From positions 1,364,001 through 1,428,000 of the forward strand of contig NZ_JACHLN010000002.1 in the NCBI RefSeq assembly GCF_014204495.1: a stretch of 64,000 nucleotides of DNA, in the 5' to 3' direction. The translations under genes were made by a program, and so were the position numbers. The notes beneath the pieces are model-generated. The model was not told the origin of the DNA and searched no databases. It was given only the letters and a program-made list of their open reading frames with translations. Below, piece by piece: positions 34,407-42,635 of the stretch (within the stretch, counting starts at the first letter, position 1; each line of letters begins with the position of its first letter). This DNA is from Sphingomonas kyeonggiensis. GTDB lineage: Bacteria; Pseudomonadota; Alphaproteobacteria; Sphingomonadales; Sphingomonadaceae.

Positions 34407-35587
34407 AGAAGATCCTCCTGATCGTCGGCGGCGGCATCGCGGCCTACAAGGCGTGCGAGCTGATCCGGCTGTGCCGCAAGGCCGGGATCGCGGTGAAGTG
34501 CGTGCTCACCGAGGGCGGGCAGCATTTCGTCACGCCGATGACGCTAGCGGCTCTGTCCGAGAACCAGGTCTATACCAACCTGTTCGACCTCAAGGACGAG
34601 GCCGAGATGGGGCATATCCAGCTCAGCCGCGAAGCGGACCTGGTGGTGGTGGCGCCGGCAACCGCCGACCTGATGGCCAAGATGGCGGCAGGGATCGCCG
34701 ACGATCTGGCGACCACGCTGCTGCTCGCAACCGACAAGCCGGTGCTGGCCGCGCCGGCGATGAACGTGCGGATGTGGCAGCACGCCGCGACCCGCCGCAA
34801 TGTCGCGACGCTGCGCGGCGACGGCGTCACGGTGCTGGAGCCCGACGAAGGGCCGATGGCCTGCGGCGAGTACGGCCCCGGCCGGCTGCCCGAGCCCGAG
34901 GCGATCCTGCGCGCGATCCAGGAGTTCTCAGAACCTAAATCTGGTGCGCCTCGTCCGCTCGCCGGCAAGCATGTCCTCGTCACCGCCGGCCCCACCCATG
35001 AGCCGATCGATCCGGTGCGCTACATCGCCAATCGCTCCTCGGGGAAGCAGGGCTATGCGATTGCCGGAGCGCTCGCCGCCTTGGGAGCGAAGGTCACGCT
35101 GGTTTCGGGACCCGTCACGCTTGCCACGCCGCCGGGCGTCACCCGCATCGATGTCGAGACCGCGCAGGAAATGGCCAATGCCGTCGCCCAGGCGCTGCCC
35201 GCCGACGCCGCGATAATGGTCGCGGCGGTGGGTGACTGGCATGTCGAGCGCGCCGAACAGAAGCTCAAGAAGCAGGGCGGCAGCCCGCCCCGGCTCGAGC
35301 TTGCCGAGAATCCCGACATCCTCGCGATGCTCGGCGCCAGCCCGCGCCGGCCGGGGCTGGTGGTGGGCTTCGCCGCCGAGACCGAACAGGTGCTCGAACA
35401 TGCTGCCGCGAAAAGGACTCGCAAGGGCGCAGACTGGATTGTCGCCAACGATGTTTCCGGCGATGTGATGGGCGGTGAAGCCAATGCTGTTCATCTCGTC
35501 ACCGCCGACGGTGTCGAAAGCTGGGAAAGACTGCCCAAGGACGAAGTCGCCCGCCGTCTCGCGCAGCGGATTGCCGATGCGCTCTAG
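34403..35587 (+). CDS. coaBC: Bifunctional phosphopantothenoylcysteine decarboxylase / phosphopantothenate-cysteine ligase
   Basis: A 394-residue fused CoaBC. The N-terminal flavoprotein (1-185) carries GGGIAAYKACELIRL, the catalytic His in MGHIQLSR, the substrate-binding PAMN motif and the Cys loop MACGEYGPGRLPEP. The C-terminal ligase domain starts at KHVLVTAGPTHEPIDPVR and contains IANRSSGKQGYAIA. It converts 4'-phosphopantothenate to 4'-phosphopantetheine for coenzyme A. Overlaps with both neighbours indicate translational coupling. Confidence 0.97.
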   Translation: MKKILLIVGGGIAAYKACELIRLCRKAGIAVKCVLTEGGQHFVTPMTLAALSENQVYTNLFDLKDEAEMGHIQLSREADLVVVAPATADLMAKMAAGIADDLATTLLLATDKPVLAAPAMNVRMWQHAATRRNVATLRGDGVTVLEPDEGPMACGEYGPGRLPEPEAILRAIQEFSEPKSGAPRPLAGKHVLVTAGPTHEPIDPVRYIANRSSGKQGYAIAGALAALGAKVTLVSGPVTLATPPGVTRIDVETAQEMANAVAQALPADAAIMVAAVGDWHVERAEQKLKKQGGSPPRLELAENPDILAMLGASPRRPGLVVGFAAETEQVLEHAAAKRTRKGADWIVANDVSGDVMGGEANAVHLVTADGVESWERLPKDEVARRLAQRIADAL

Positions 35588-36383
35588 CCTTGCCCTGTTG
35601 CTGCTCGGCGCGAGCCTGGCCGCCTGCACGCCGGGCGAGCGCCTTGGCGCGCCGGAACCGGGGCCGGGCCTGTACCGCCAGAGCTTCGGCAACACGCCCG
35701 CCAAGCAGGTGCGCACGCTGATCGTCGTGCTGCACGGCGACGCCCCGACGACCAAGCCCGACTATCACTATGCCTTTGCCCGCAGCGCCGCCGCCGCGGT
35801 GCCGCAGAGCATCGCCGTCGCGCTGCTCCGCCCGGGCTATGAGGACCCGCAGGGGCATGTCTCGCCCGGCGAGCGCGGCCAGACCACGGGCGACAACTAC
35901 ACGCCCGATCGGATCAACGCGGTTGCCGCGACGATCCGCCACCTGCAGCGTCGCTATGGCCAGGCGCGCACGGTCGTGGTCGGCCATTCGGGCGGCGCCG
36001 CGATCGCCGCCGATCTCGCCGCGACGCACCCCGGGCTGGTCGACGGCATCGTCCTGGTCTCCTGCCCCTGCGCGCTGCCCGAGTGGCGCAAGCACATGAA
36101 GACCGTGTCGCCGACGCCGCTCTGGGACGCGCCGGTCACCAGCCTAGACCCGGTCAAGCTGGTCGGCGGCATGCAGCCCTCGCTGCGCGCCGCGGTGCTG
36201 GTCGGCGGCGACGACAAGACCACGCCGGTGCGCTTCTCGCGCACCTATGCCGAGGCGCTGTCGCTGCGCGGCATCGCCACCGATTTCCGTATCATCCCCG
36301 GCAAGGACCATGAGCTGCTGAGCGATCCCGAAGTGATCTCCGCGCTCCAGCGCCTTGCCGCCGCGCTTCCAGGAAAATCTTGA
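35577..36383 (+). CDS. Alpha/beta-hydrolase lipoprotein
   Basis: A 268-residue protein. The N-terminus [20 protein letters not shown] has lipobox LAAC. The alpha/beta-hydrolase nucleophile elbow is VVGHSGGA (Ser near residue 142), preceded by VVLHGD for the oxyanion hole; an Asp in [11 protein letters not shown] and a His in GKDHELL complete the likely triad. Substrate unknown. The chosen ATG at 35577 lies 11 bp inside coaBC; the open frame runs further but would lose the signal peptide. Its stop shares a base with the dut ATG (TGATG). Confidence 0.8.
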   Translation: MRSSLALLLLGASLAACTPGERLGAPEPGPGLYRQSFGNTPAKQVRTLIVVLHGDAPTTKPDYHYAFARSAAAAVPQSIAVALLRPGYEDPQGHVSPGERGQTTGDNYTPDRINAVAATIRHLQRRYGQARTVVVGHSGGAAIAADLAATHPGLVDGIVLVSCPCALPEWRKHMKTVSPTPLWDAPVTSLDPVKLVGGMQPSLRAAVLVGGDDKTTPVRFSRTYAEALSLRGIATDFRIIPGKDHELLSDPEVISALQRLAAALPGKS

Positions 36384-36829
36384 TGCTCGCTCCGATCCGC
36401 ATTGCCCTTCAGCGCCTGCCGCATGGCGAGGGCCTGCCGCTCCCCGCCTATGCCACGGCGGGCGCCGCCGGGATGGACGTGGTCGCGGCCGAGGACCTGG
36501 TCCTGGCCCCCGGCGCGCGCCATGCGGTGGCGACCGGCTTCGCGATGGCGATCCCGGTCGGCTACGAAGTCCAGGTGCGCCCGCGCTCGGGCCTGGCGCT
36601 CAAGCACGGCATCACCTGCCTCAACACGCCCGGCACGATCGACAGCGACTATCGCGGCGAGGTTAAGGTGATCCTTGCCAATCTCGGTGACGCGGCATTC
36701 ACCGTCGCGCGCGGAGACCGTATCGCACAACTCGTGCCCGCGCCGGTTCAGCATGCGGAGCTCGAGGAGGTGGGGACGCTCGACGAAACGGCGCGAGGCA
36801 TCGGGGGCTTCGGATCGACGGGCACGTGA
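36383..36829 (+). CDS. dut: Deoxyuridine 5'-triphosphate nucleotidohydrolase
   Basis: A 148-residue trimeric dUTPase with the five motifs in order: AGAAGMDV (1), [11 protein letters not shown] (2), [14 protein letters not shown] (3), RGDRIAQLV (4) and [10 protein letters not shown] (5). It keeps dUTP low and supplies dUMP for dTMP. The start is the ATG at 36383. Its stop is overlapped by the GTG of the next gene (GTGA), so the stretch ubiB to the MoeB-like gene is one dense operon. Confidence 0.97.
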   Translation: MLAPIRIALQRLPHGEGLPLPAYATAGAAGMDVVAAEDLVLAPGARHAVATGFAMAIPVGYEVQVRPRSGLALKHGITCLNTPGTIDSDYRGEVKVILANLGDAAFTVARGDRIAQLVPAPVQHAELEEVGTLDETARGIGGFGSTGT

Positions 36830-37191
36830 TAGCGACGGTTCTTCTTGCTGCGGCGCTCCAGACGGCGCCGATCGACTGGGACGCCCTGCCGCCCCTGCCC
36901 TGGCGCGCACCCCCGATCATCACCGCCGAGATGCAGACCTTCGTCCAGCGCGAAGTGAAGCTGCGCAAATGCGTGCTCGCCAAGCCGGGCACGGTCGAAG
37001 TCTCGATCGCCGTGCTGGTCGATGAAGGCGGCAATATCCGCACCACCGTGCCGCGCGCCATCGCCTGCCCCTCGGTCGAGCAATATGCCGCAGCACTCGC
37101 GGCCGGCTTCGCGCGCAACAACCTGCTCCCCCGCCCCGGCGCGACCGAGCAATGGTATCGCACGACCATCAGCTTCACCCTGACCAAATGA
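36826..37191 (+). CDS. Small secreted protein with TonB-C-like fold signature
   Basis: A 121-residue protein beginning (M)[14 protein letters not shown], a short signal-peptide-like segment. The rest has alternating hydrophobic strands ([20 protein letters not shown], then [11 protein letters not shown], then [11 protein letters not shown]) like the TonB C-terminal domain of energy transducer proteins, but it lacks the usual membrane anchor length and Pro-rich region. It has two Cys. The start is GTG at 36826, overlapping dut by 4 bp, and the stop overlaps the MoeB-like ATG by 4 bp. Function unknown; the family call is weak. Confidence 0.55.
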   Translation: MIATVLLAAALQTAPIDWDALPPLPWRAPPIITAEMQTFVQREVKLRKCVLAKPGTVEVSIAVLVDEGGNIRTTVPRAIACPSVEQYAAALAAGFARNNLLPRPGATEQWYRTTISFTLTK

Positions 37192-37943
37192 CACTCTCCG
37201 ACACGGAGCTGGAGCGCTACGCCCGCCATATCGTGCTGCGCGAGATCGGCGGCGGCGGGCAGATGCGGCTGAAGGCGGCGCGGGTGCTGGTGATCGGCGC
37301 GGGCGGGATCGGATCGCCGGCGATCGAGTATCTGGCGGCCGCTGGGATCGGCACGCTCGGGGCGGTGGACGACGACCTTGTCTCGCTCTCCAACCTCCAG
37401 CGCCAGACGCTCTATGCCACCAGCGACGTCGATCGCCCCAAGGTCGAGGCCGCTCGCGCCCGGGTCGCGGCGCTCAACCCGGAAGTGGTGTTCACCGGCT
37501 TCCAGCAGCGTATCGACGCGCGCAATGCCGATGCGCTGATCGCCGAATTCGCGCCGGACGTGATCCTGGACGGCTGCGACAATTTCGCCACCCGCCTCGG
37601 GGTTGCCGACGCGGCGCTGCGCAACCGCGTGCCCCTCGTCTCCGCCGCCGTCTCCGAATTCGAGGGACAGCTCGGCGTGTTCCGCGGCTGGGAGCCCGAC
37701 AAGCCCTGCTATCGCTGCTTCGTCGGCCATGATCCCGAGCGCCCGGGCATCAGCTGCGCCGAACAGGGCGTGCTCGGCGCGCTGACCGGAGTGATGGGCA
37801 GCCTCGCCGCACTGGAAGTGGTCCGCGCCATCGCGCCCTTTGGCGAGGAGATTGCGGGCAAGCTGCTGCTGGTCGACGCCCTGGCCTTCCGCTTCCGCAC
37901 GCTGACGCTGCCGAAGGATCCGGGCTGTCCGGCTTGTGGCTAG
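37188..37943 (+). CDS. ThiF/MoeB/HesA-family adenylyltransferase
   Basis: A 251-residue E1-like enzyme. The nucleotide-binding loop is VIGAGGIGSPAIEYL, with the Arg finger in DDDLVSLSNLQRQTLY and the acidic DGCDNFATR. Two CxxC-type pairs, PCYRCF and GCPACG, would bind zinc. Enzymes of this group activate sulphur-carrier proteins: MoaD in molybdopterin or ThiS in thiamine synthesis. Neither partner gene is in the window, so I leave the symbol blank. No rhodanese domain is fused at the C-terminus. A palindrome follows 20 bp after the stop. Confidence 0.88.
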   Translation: MTLSDTELERYARHIVLREIGGGGQMRLKAARVLVIGAGGIGSPAIEYLAAAGIGTLGAVDDDLVSLSNLQRQTLYATSDVDRPKVEAARARVAALNPEVVFTGFQQRIDARNADALIAEFAPDVILDGCDNFATRLGVADAALRNRVPLVSAAVSEFEGQLGVFRGWEPDKPCYRCFVGHDPERPGISCAEQGVLGALTGVMGSLAALEVVRAIAPFGEEIAGKLLLVDALAFRFRTLTLPKDPGCPACG

Positions 37944-37962
37944 AAGTGACATAGACCCCACC

Positions 37963-38049
37963 CGTCATCCCCGCGAAGGCGGGGATCCAGAGCCAAGCAG
38001 GACCCGCAGGGCCGAGTAACCCTGGATCCCCGCCTTCGCGGGGATGACG
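37963..38049. repeat. REP-like inverted repeat before the EPS region
   Basis: Arms CGTCATCCCCGCGAAGGCGG from 37963 and ending CCTTCGCGGGGATGACG at 38049, 87 bp in all. An ATG within the right arm (38044) is in frame with the epimerase but is probably not its start. Confidence 0.85.
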
Positions 38050-38103
38050 AACTATGAGCTCGAAACTGGACTTCGCCGCGCCCTTGAGGCACCTGCCCTG
38101 CTC

Positions 38104-39102
38104 ATGACGCGCGTCCTGGTAACCGGCTCAGCCGGCTTCATCGGCTTCCACACGGCCAGCAAGCTCCTCCAGCGCGGCGCGACCGTGCTCGGCGTGGACA
38201 ATTTCAGCGCCTATTACGATCCGGCGCTCAAGGAAGCGCGCAACGACATCCTGTCGAACCACCCGAACTTCAAGGTCGCCCGCGTCTCGATCGACGATAT
38301 GGGCGCGTTCGGCGAACAATGGGCCGAGTTCCAGCCCGATGTGGTGATCCACCTCGCCGCCCAGGCCGGTGTGCGCCACTCGATCGACAGCCCGGAATCC
38401 TATGTCACGGCGAACCTGATCGGCAGCTTCAACGTGCTGGAGCTGGCCCGCCAGCACAAGACCAAGCACCTGCTCGCCGCCTCGACCAGCTCGGTCTATG
38501 GCGCGAACACCGACATGCCGTTCACCGAGACGCAGCGCACCGCGACGCCGCTCAGCTTCTACGCCGCCACCAAGGGCGCGACCGAGCTGATGGGGCACAG
38601 CTATGCGCACCTGTTCAAGACGCCGATGACGTTCTTCCGCTTCTTCACGGTCTATGGCCCGTGGGGCCGGCCGGACATGGCGCTGTTCAAGTTCACCAAG
38701 GGCATCCTCTCGGGCGAACCGATCGACATCTACAACAACGGCAACATGGTCCGCGACTTCACCTATGTGGAGGATCTGGCCGAATCGATCGTCCGGCTGA
38801 CCGAGGCCGTGCCGGGCGACACGCCGGTGGAAGGCGACAGCCTCTCCCCCGTGGCCCCGTTCCGCGTCGTCAACATCGGCGCCGGCCAGCAAACCCAGCT
38901 GATGGACTATATCGGCGAGATCGAGCGCGCGCTGGGCAAGGAAGCGATCAAGAATTTCATGCCGATGCAGCAGGGCGACGTGCCCGCGACCGAGGCGTCG
39001 CATGCGCTGCTCAAGACGCTGACCGGCTATGCCCCCACCACCCCGCCGAGCGCCGGCGTGCCGGCATTCGTGGATTGGTATCTGGAGCATTATCGAAACT
39101 GA
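38104..39102 (+). CDS. UDP-glucuronate 4-epimerase-like NAD-dependent epimerase
   Basis: A 332-residue SDR-extended enzyme. It has the Rossmann motif GSAGFIGFHTASKL, the catalytic SVYG (Ser-Ser-Val-Tyr) with Tyr-x3-Lys as YAATK, and the segment VYGPWGRPDMALFKFTKGI, which fits UDP-GlcA 4-epimerases (LspL-like). They give UDP-GalA from UDP-GlcA. The related TviC type acts on UDP-GlcNAcA, which would fit the WbpA-type dehydrogenase directly downstream. The ATG at 38104 (MTRVLVTGSAGFIG) is preferred; a longer frame begins inside the REP-like repeat. Confidence 0.85.
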   Translation: MTRVLVTGSAGFIGFHTASKLLQRGATVLGVDNFSAYYDPALKEARNDILSNHPNFKVARVSIDDMGAFGEQWAEFQPDVVIHLAAQAGVRHSIDSPESYVTANLIGSFNVLELARQHKTKHLLAASTSSVYGANTDMPFTETQRTATPLSFYAATKGATELMGHSYAHLFKTPMTFFRFFTVYGPWGRPDMALFKFTKGILSGEPIDIYNNGNMVRDFTYVEDLAESIVRLTEAVPGDTPVEGDSLSPVAPFRVVNIGAGQQTQLMDYIGEIERALGKEAIKNFMPMQQGDVPATEASHALLKTLTGYAPTTPPSAGVPAFVDWYLEHYRN

Positions 39103-39154
39103 AACCCCTACGGAGGCATGAAGGGCGCGACAGAGCGTACTTCACGGGGTTTCT

Positions 39155-40501
39155 ATGAGCATCGAATGGCCCGCCCATGGCTTGAAGCTGCAGGCGCGGA
39201 TCGAAAGCGGCACTGCGATCATCGGCGTGATCGGCATGGGCTATGTCGGCCTGCCGCTCGCCGTTGCCTTTGGCGAGGCGGGCTGCCCGGTCCTCGCCTT
39301 CGACGTCGACCAGGCGAAGATCGACGCGCTCGAAGCCGGTGAGAGCTATATCAAGCATATCGACGGCGCCCGCATCGCGCCACTCGTCGCGAACGAGAAG
39401 CTGCGCGCCACTGCCGACCTGAGCCGGCTGGACGAAGCCGATGTGGTGCTCATCTGCGTGCCGACGCCGCTCACGCGCCATCTCGAGCCCGACCTGAAAT
39501 ATGTCGAGCTGACCACGCAGGCGATCGCGAAGACGCTGCGCCGCGGCCAGCTCGTCATCCTCGAATCGACCACCTATCCGGGTACCACCAGGGAAGTGAT
39601 GCAGCCGATCCTCGAGGCCGAGGGGCTGATCGCGGGCAAGGACTTCTTCCTCGCCTATTCGCCCGAGCGCGAGGACCCGGGCAACCCGACCTTCTCGACC
39701 ACCAAGATCCCGAAGGTGGTCGGCGCCGACGATACGGTCTCGGCGGACCTGGCGCTGGGTGTCTATCGCCACATCGTGCCCCAGGCGATCCAGGTCTCGT
39801 CGGCCGCCACCGCCGAAGCGGTGAAGATCACCGAGAATGTGTTCCGCGCCGTCAACATCGCGCTGGTCAATGAGCTCAAGCTCATCTTCACCGCGATGGA
39901 CATCGACGTGTGGGAAGTGATCGACGCGGCGAAGTCGAAGCCGTTCGGCTTCATGCCCTTTTATCCCGGCCCGGGCCTGGGTGGGCACTGCATTCCGATC
40001 GACCCCTTCTACCTCACCTGGAAGGCGCGCGAGTATAACCAGCACACCAAGTTCATTGAGCTGGCCGGCCAGATCAACGCGGACATGCCGCAGCATGTCG
40101 TCCGCGTGATGGCGGACACGCTGGACGCGCGCTTCGGCCGCGGCCTGCGCGGTGCCCGCATCCTGGTGATGGGGGTCGCCTACAAGAAGAATGTCGAGGA
40201 CATCCGCGAGAGCCCATCGCTCCGCCTGATGGAGATGATCGAGGCACGCGGTGCCACCGCCGACTTCTTCGACCCGTATGTCGCCCAGATCGACAACACC
40301 CGCGAGCACCCGACGCTCAACTTCCGCGACAGCGTGGCGTGGGACGAAGCCGAGATCGCGACCTATGACGCGGTGCTGATCGCCACCGACCATGACGCAG
40401 TGGATTATGCCGCACTGGTCGACGCCGCGAAGCTGGTGATCGACACCCGCAATGCCTGTGGCAAGGCGGGTGTGGTTTCGGAGAAGGTCGTCCGCGCCTG
40501 A
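39155..40501 (+). CDS. WbpA/TviB-type nucleotide-sugar 6-dehydrogenase
   Basis: A 448-residue UDP-sugar dehydrogenase. N-terminal Rossmann motif GMGYVGLPLAVAF, the NAD-domain ESTTYPGTT, and the active-site Cys in PGLGGHCIPIDPFYLTWKA. That last motif belongs to enzymes for UDP-GlcNAc/UDP-GalNAc (WbpA, WbpO, TviB), not to classical UDP-glucose dehydrogenases, which read GGSCF. The product would be a UDP-N-acetyl-hexosaminuronate. It follows the 4-epimerase by 52 bp, and the two may act in sequence. It converges with galU. Confidence 0.88.
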   Translation: MSIEWPAHGLKLQARIESGTAIIGVIGMGYVGLPLAVAFGEAGCPVLAFDVDQAKIDALEAGESYIKHIDGARIAPLVANEKLRATADLSRLDEADVVLICVPTPLTRHLEPDLKYVELTTQAIAKTLRRGQLVILESTTYPGTTREVMQPILEAEGLIAGKDFFLAYSPEREDPGNPTFSTTKIPKVVGADDTVSADLALGVYRHIVPQAIQVSSAATAEAVKITENVFRAVNIALVNELKLIFTAMDIDVWEVIDAAKSKPFGFMPFYPGPGLGGHCIPIDPFYLTWKAREYNQHTKFIELAGQINADMPQHVVRVMADTLDARFGRGLRGARILVMGVAYKKNVEDIRESPSLRLMEMIEARGATADFFDPYVAQIDNTREHPTLNFRDSVAWDEAEIATYDAVLIATDHDAVDYAALVDAAKLVIDTRNACGKAGVVSEKVVRA

Positions 40502-40515
40502 GCCCCCAGGCTCAG
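40498..40515. other. Hairpin between convergent genes
   Basis: CTGAGCC (40498-40504) and GGCTCAG (40509-40515) pair across a 4-base loop and span the stop codons of both convergent genes. No T-run follows, so this may be a weak terminator or simply part of the stops. Confidence 0.35.
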
Positions 40516-41384
40516 CCCGGGCAGCGGCTCGCCATGAACTCGCGGATCGCCGGCGCGATGTCCTCGCGCTCCAGCGCCACCGCGATGTTCGCCTGGATGA
40601 AGCCGGCCTTGTCGCCGCAATCATAGCGGGTGCCCGCGAAGGTGACGCCGTGGAAGCGCTGGTCACCGATCATCTGGGCCATCGCATCGGTCAGCTGGAT
40701 CTCGCCGCCGGCACCCTTGCCCTGCTTCTCCAGCACCCGCATCACCTCGGGCTGCAGGATGTAGCGGCCGATCACCGACAGGTTGGACGGAGCCGTGCCC
40801 GGGGCCGGCTTCTCGACCAGGCCCTTCACTTCGGTCAGCGCCCCGTCCTGCGCGCCCGGCGTGATGATGCCGTAGCGATGCGTCTGGTCGTCCGGCACGA
40901 TCTCGGCGCAGATCAGGTTGCCGCCCACCTTGTTATAGGCATCGACCATCTGCTTGAGGCAGCCCGGCTTGCCGAGCATGAAATCATCGGCGAGCAGCAC
41001 CGCGAAGGGCTCGTCGCCGACGATGTCGCGGGCACACCACACGGCATGGCCCAGGCCCATCGGCTCCTGCTGGCGGACATAGGCGACCGCGCCGGGCTTG
41101 AGCCGGGTGGCATCGAGGATCTCGAGCGACTTGCCGCGTGCCGACATGGTCGTCTCAAGCTCATAGGCGATGTCGAAATGGTCCTCGATCGCGCTCTTGC
41201 CGCGGCCGGTGACGAAGATCATCTGCTCGATGCCGGCTTCCAGGGCCTCGTCGACCGCGTACTGGATCAACGGACGATCGACCACCGGCAGCATTTCCTT
41301 CGGCATCGCCTTGGTGGCGGGCAGGAAACGCGTACCGAGGCCGCCCACGGGAAACACGGCCTTGCGCAACGGCTTGATGGTCAT
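40512..41384 (-). CDS. galU: UTP-glucose-1-phosphate uridylyltransferase
   Basis: A 290-residue GalU. The nucleotide-binding motif is AVFPVGGLGTRFLPATKAMPKEML (in parts: GGLGTRFLPATK, residues about 14-25). Further motifs GLGHAVWCARD and the VGDQRFHG segment are typical. It makes UDP-glucose, the precursor for many nucleotide sugars of this EPS region. It is transcribed away from wecB, and a probable promoter lies in the 114-bp divergent gap. Confidence 0.95.
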   Translation of the reverse strand: MTIKPLRKAVFPVGGLGTRFLPATKAMPKEMLPVVDRPLIQYAVDEALEAGIEQMIFVTGRGKSAIEDHFDIAYELETTMSARGKSLEILDATRLKPGAVAYVRQQEPMGLGHAVWCARDIVGDEPFAVLLADDFMLGKPGCLKQMVDAYNKVGGNLICAEIVPDDQTHRYGIITPGAQDGALTEVKGLVEKPAPGTAPSNLSVIGRYILQPEVMRVLEKQGKGAGGEIQLTDAMAQMIGDQRFHGVTFAGTRYDCGDKAGFIQANIAVALEREDIAPAIREFMASRCPG

Positions 41385-41415
41385 TCGGGAAATGCCTTTT
41401 CAGATCAGTCGGGCG

Positions 41416-41444
41416 CCCATAGCGATGGCTATAAGCTTTCGCAA
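41416..41444 (-). promoter_or_regulatory. Probable galU promoter
   Basis: On the minus strand TTGCGA (41444-41439), 17 bp, TATGGG (41421-41416), 31 bp before the galU ATG. The -10 equals that proposed for rpmH. Confidence 0.45.
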
Positions 41445-41498
41445 TTATGTCCGCGACCGTAACCTGATGGTGACGGGATCGGCGATAGGAGAATGCGC

Positions 41499-42635
41499 AT
41501 GACCGGTACCAGCAAGCGCGTTCTCCTGATCTTCGGCACGCGTCCCGAAGCGATCAAGCTCTTTCCCGTGGTCCGCGCGCTGGCGGATGTGCCCGGGCTG
41601 GACGTACGCACCTGCGTCACCGCCCAGCATCGCGGGCTGCTCGACCAGGTGCTGTCGATCGCGGGCCTGACGCCGGACATCGACCTCGACCTGATGGAAC
41701 CGGGCCAGTCGCTCGACCAGCTCACCGCACGGCTGCTCACCGGCCTCGGCAAGGTGATGGACGACGAGAAGCCGGACCGGGTGATCGTGCAGGGCGATAC
41801 CGCCACTGCGATGGTCGGCGCGCTGGCGGGCTATTACCGCAAGGTGCCGGTGAGCCATGTCGAGGCGGGCCTGCGCTCGGGCGACATCTACCAGCCCTGG
41901 CCCGAGGAAGTGAACCGCCGCATCGTCGCGCCGATCGCCGACCAGCATTTCGCCCCGACCGAGACCGCTGCCGAGGCGCTGCGCCGCGAGAATATCGACC
42001 CCGCGACGATCCATGTCACCGGCAACACGGTGATCGACGCGCTGCTCGCCACCCGCGCCCGGATCGAAGCCGAGCCGGCGCTGGCCGCCGGACTCGATCC
42101 AATCGCCGCGCGTTTCGCCGGCAAGCGGATCGTCCTCGTCACCACGCACCGCCGCGAGAATTTCGGCGGCGGCATGGAGGACATCGCCCGGGCGCTTGGC
42201 CGCATCGCCGACCGCGACGACACCGCGATCCTGTTCCCGATGCACCCCAATCCCAATGTGGTTGCCGCGATGGACAAGGTACTGGGCGACCGGCCGAATG
42301 TCGCGCGCATCGAGCCGCTCGACTATCCGCACTTCATCCGCGCGCTCGAGCTCTGCGACGTCGTGCTCAGCGATTCGGGCGGCGTGCAGGAGGAAGCCCC
42401 TGCGCTCGGCAAGCCGGTGCTGGTGATGCGCGAGACCACCGAGCGTCCGGAAGGGGTCGTCGCGGGCACCGCCAAGCTGGTCGGCACCAGCCCGGAGCGT
42501 ATCGTTTCCGAAATCTCAACCCTCCTCGACGTACCCTCCGCCTATTCGGCCATGGCCCGCGCCCACAATCCGTTCGGCGACGGCCATGCCTCTGAGCGGA
42601 TTGCGGGGATCGTCGCACATGGTTTCGGATTCTGA
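41499..42635 (+). CDS. wecB: UDP-N-acetylglucosamine 2-epimerase
   Basis: A 378-residue non-hydrolysing 2-epimerase. Motifs: FGTRPEAIKLFPV, VQGDTATAM, VSHVEAGLRSGD, VTTHRRENFGGG and LSDSGGVQEEAPALGKPVLVMR (in parts). It makes UDP-ManNAc from UDP-GlcNAc. TAGGAGA at 41486-41492 is well placed for the ATG at 41499; an ATG at 41493 is too close to it. Its end overlaps wecC, and the two genes together give UDP-ManNAcA. Confidence 0.96.
   Translation: MTGTSKRVLLIFGTRPEAIKLFPVVRALADVPGLDVRTCVTAQHRGLLDQVLSIAGLTPDIDLDLMEPGQSLDQLTARLLTGLGKVMDDEKPDRVIVQGDTATAMVGALAGYYRKVPVSHVEAGLRSGDIYQPWPEEVNRRIVAPIADQHFAPTETAAEALRRENIDPATIHVTGNTVIDALLATRARIEAEPALAAGLDPIAARFAGKRIVLVTTHRRENFGGGMEDIARALGRIADRDDTAILFPMHPNPNVVAAMDKVLGDRPNVARIEPLDYPHFIRALELCDVVLSDSGGVQEEAPALGKPVLVMRETTERPEGVVAGTAKLVGTSPERIVSEISTLLDVPSAYSAMARAHNPFGDGHASERIAGIVAHGFGF

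Noticed and set aside
36826..37191. Energy transducer TonB
   Set aside because: The strands resemble the TonB C-terminal domain, but it has no membrane anchor of normal length, no Pro-rich spacer and no exbB/exbD neighbours.
38044..38103. Upstream ATG of the UDP-glucuronate 4-epimerase
   Set aside because: The ATG lies inside the right arm of the REP-like repeat, and the extra 20 residues precede the Rossmann fold with no similarity; the ATG at 38104 fits the family.
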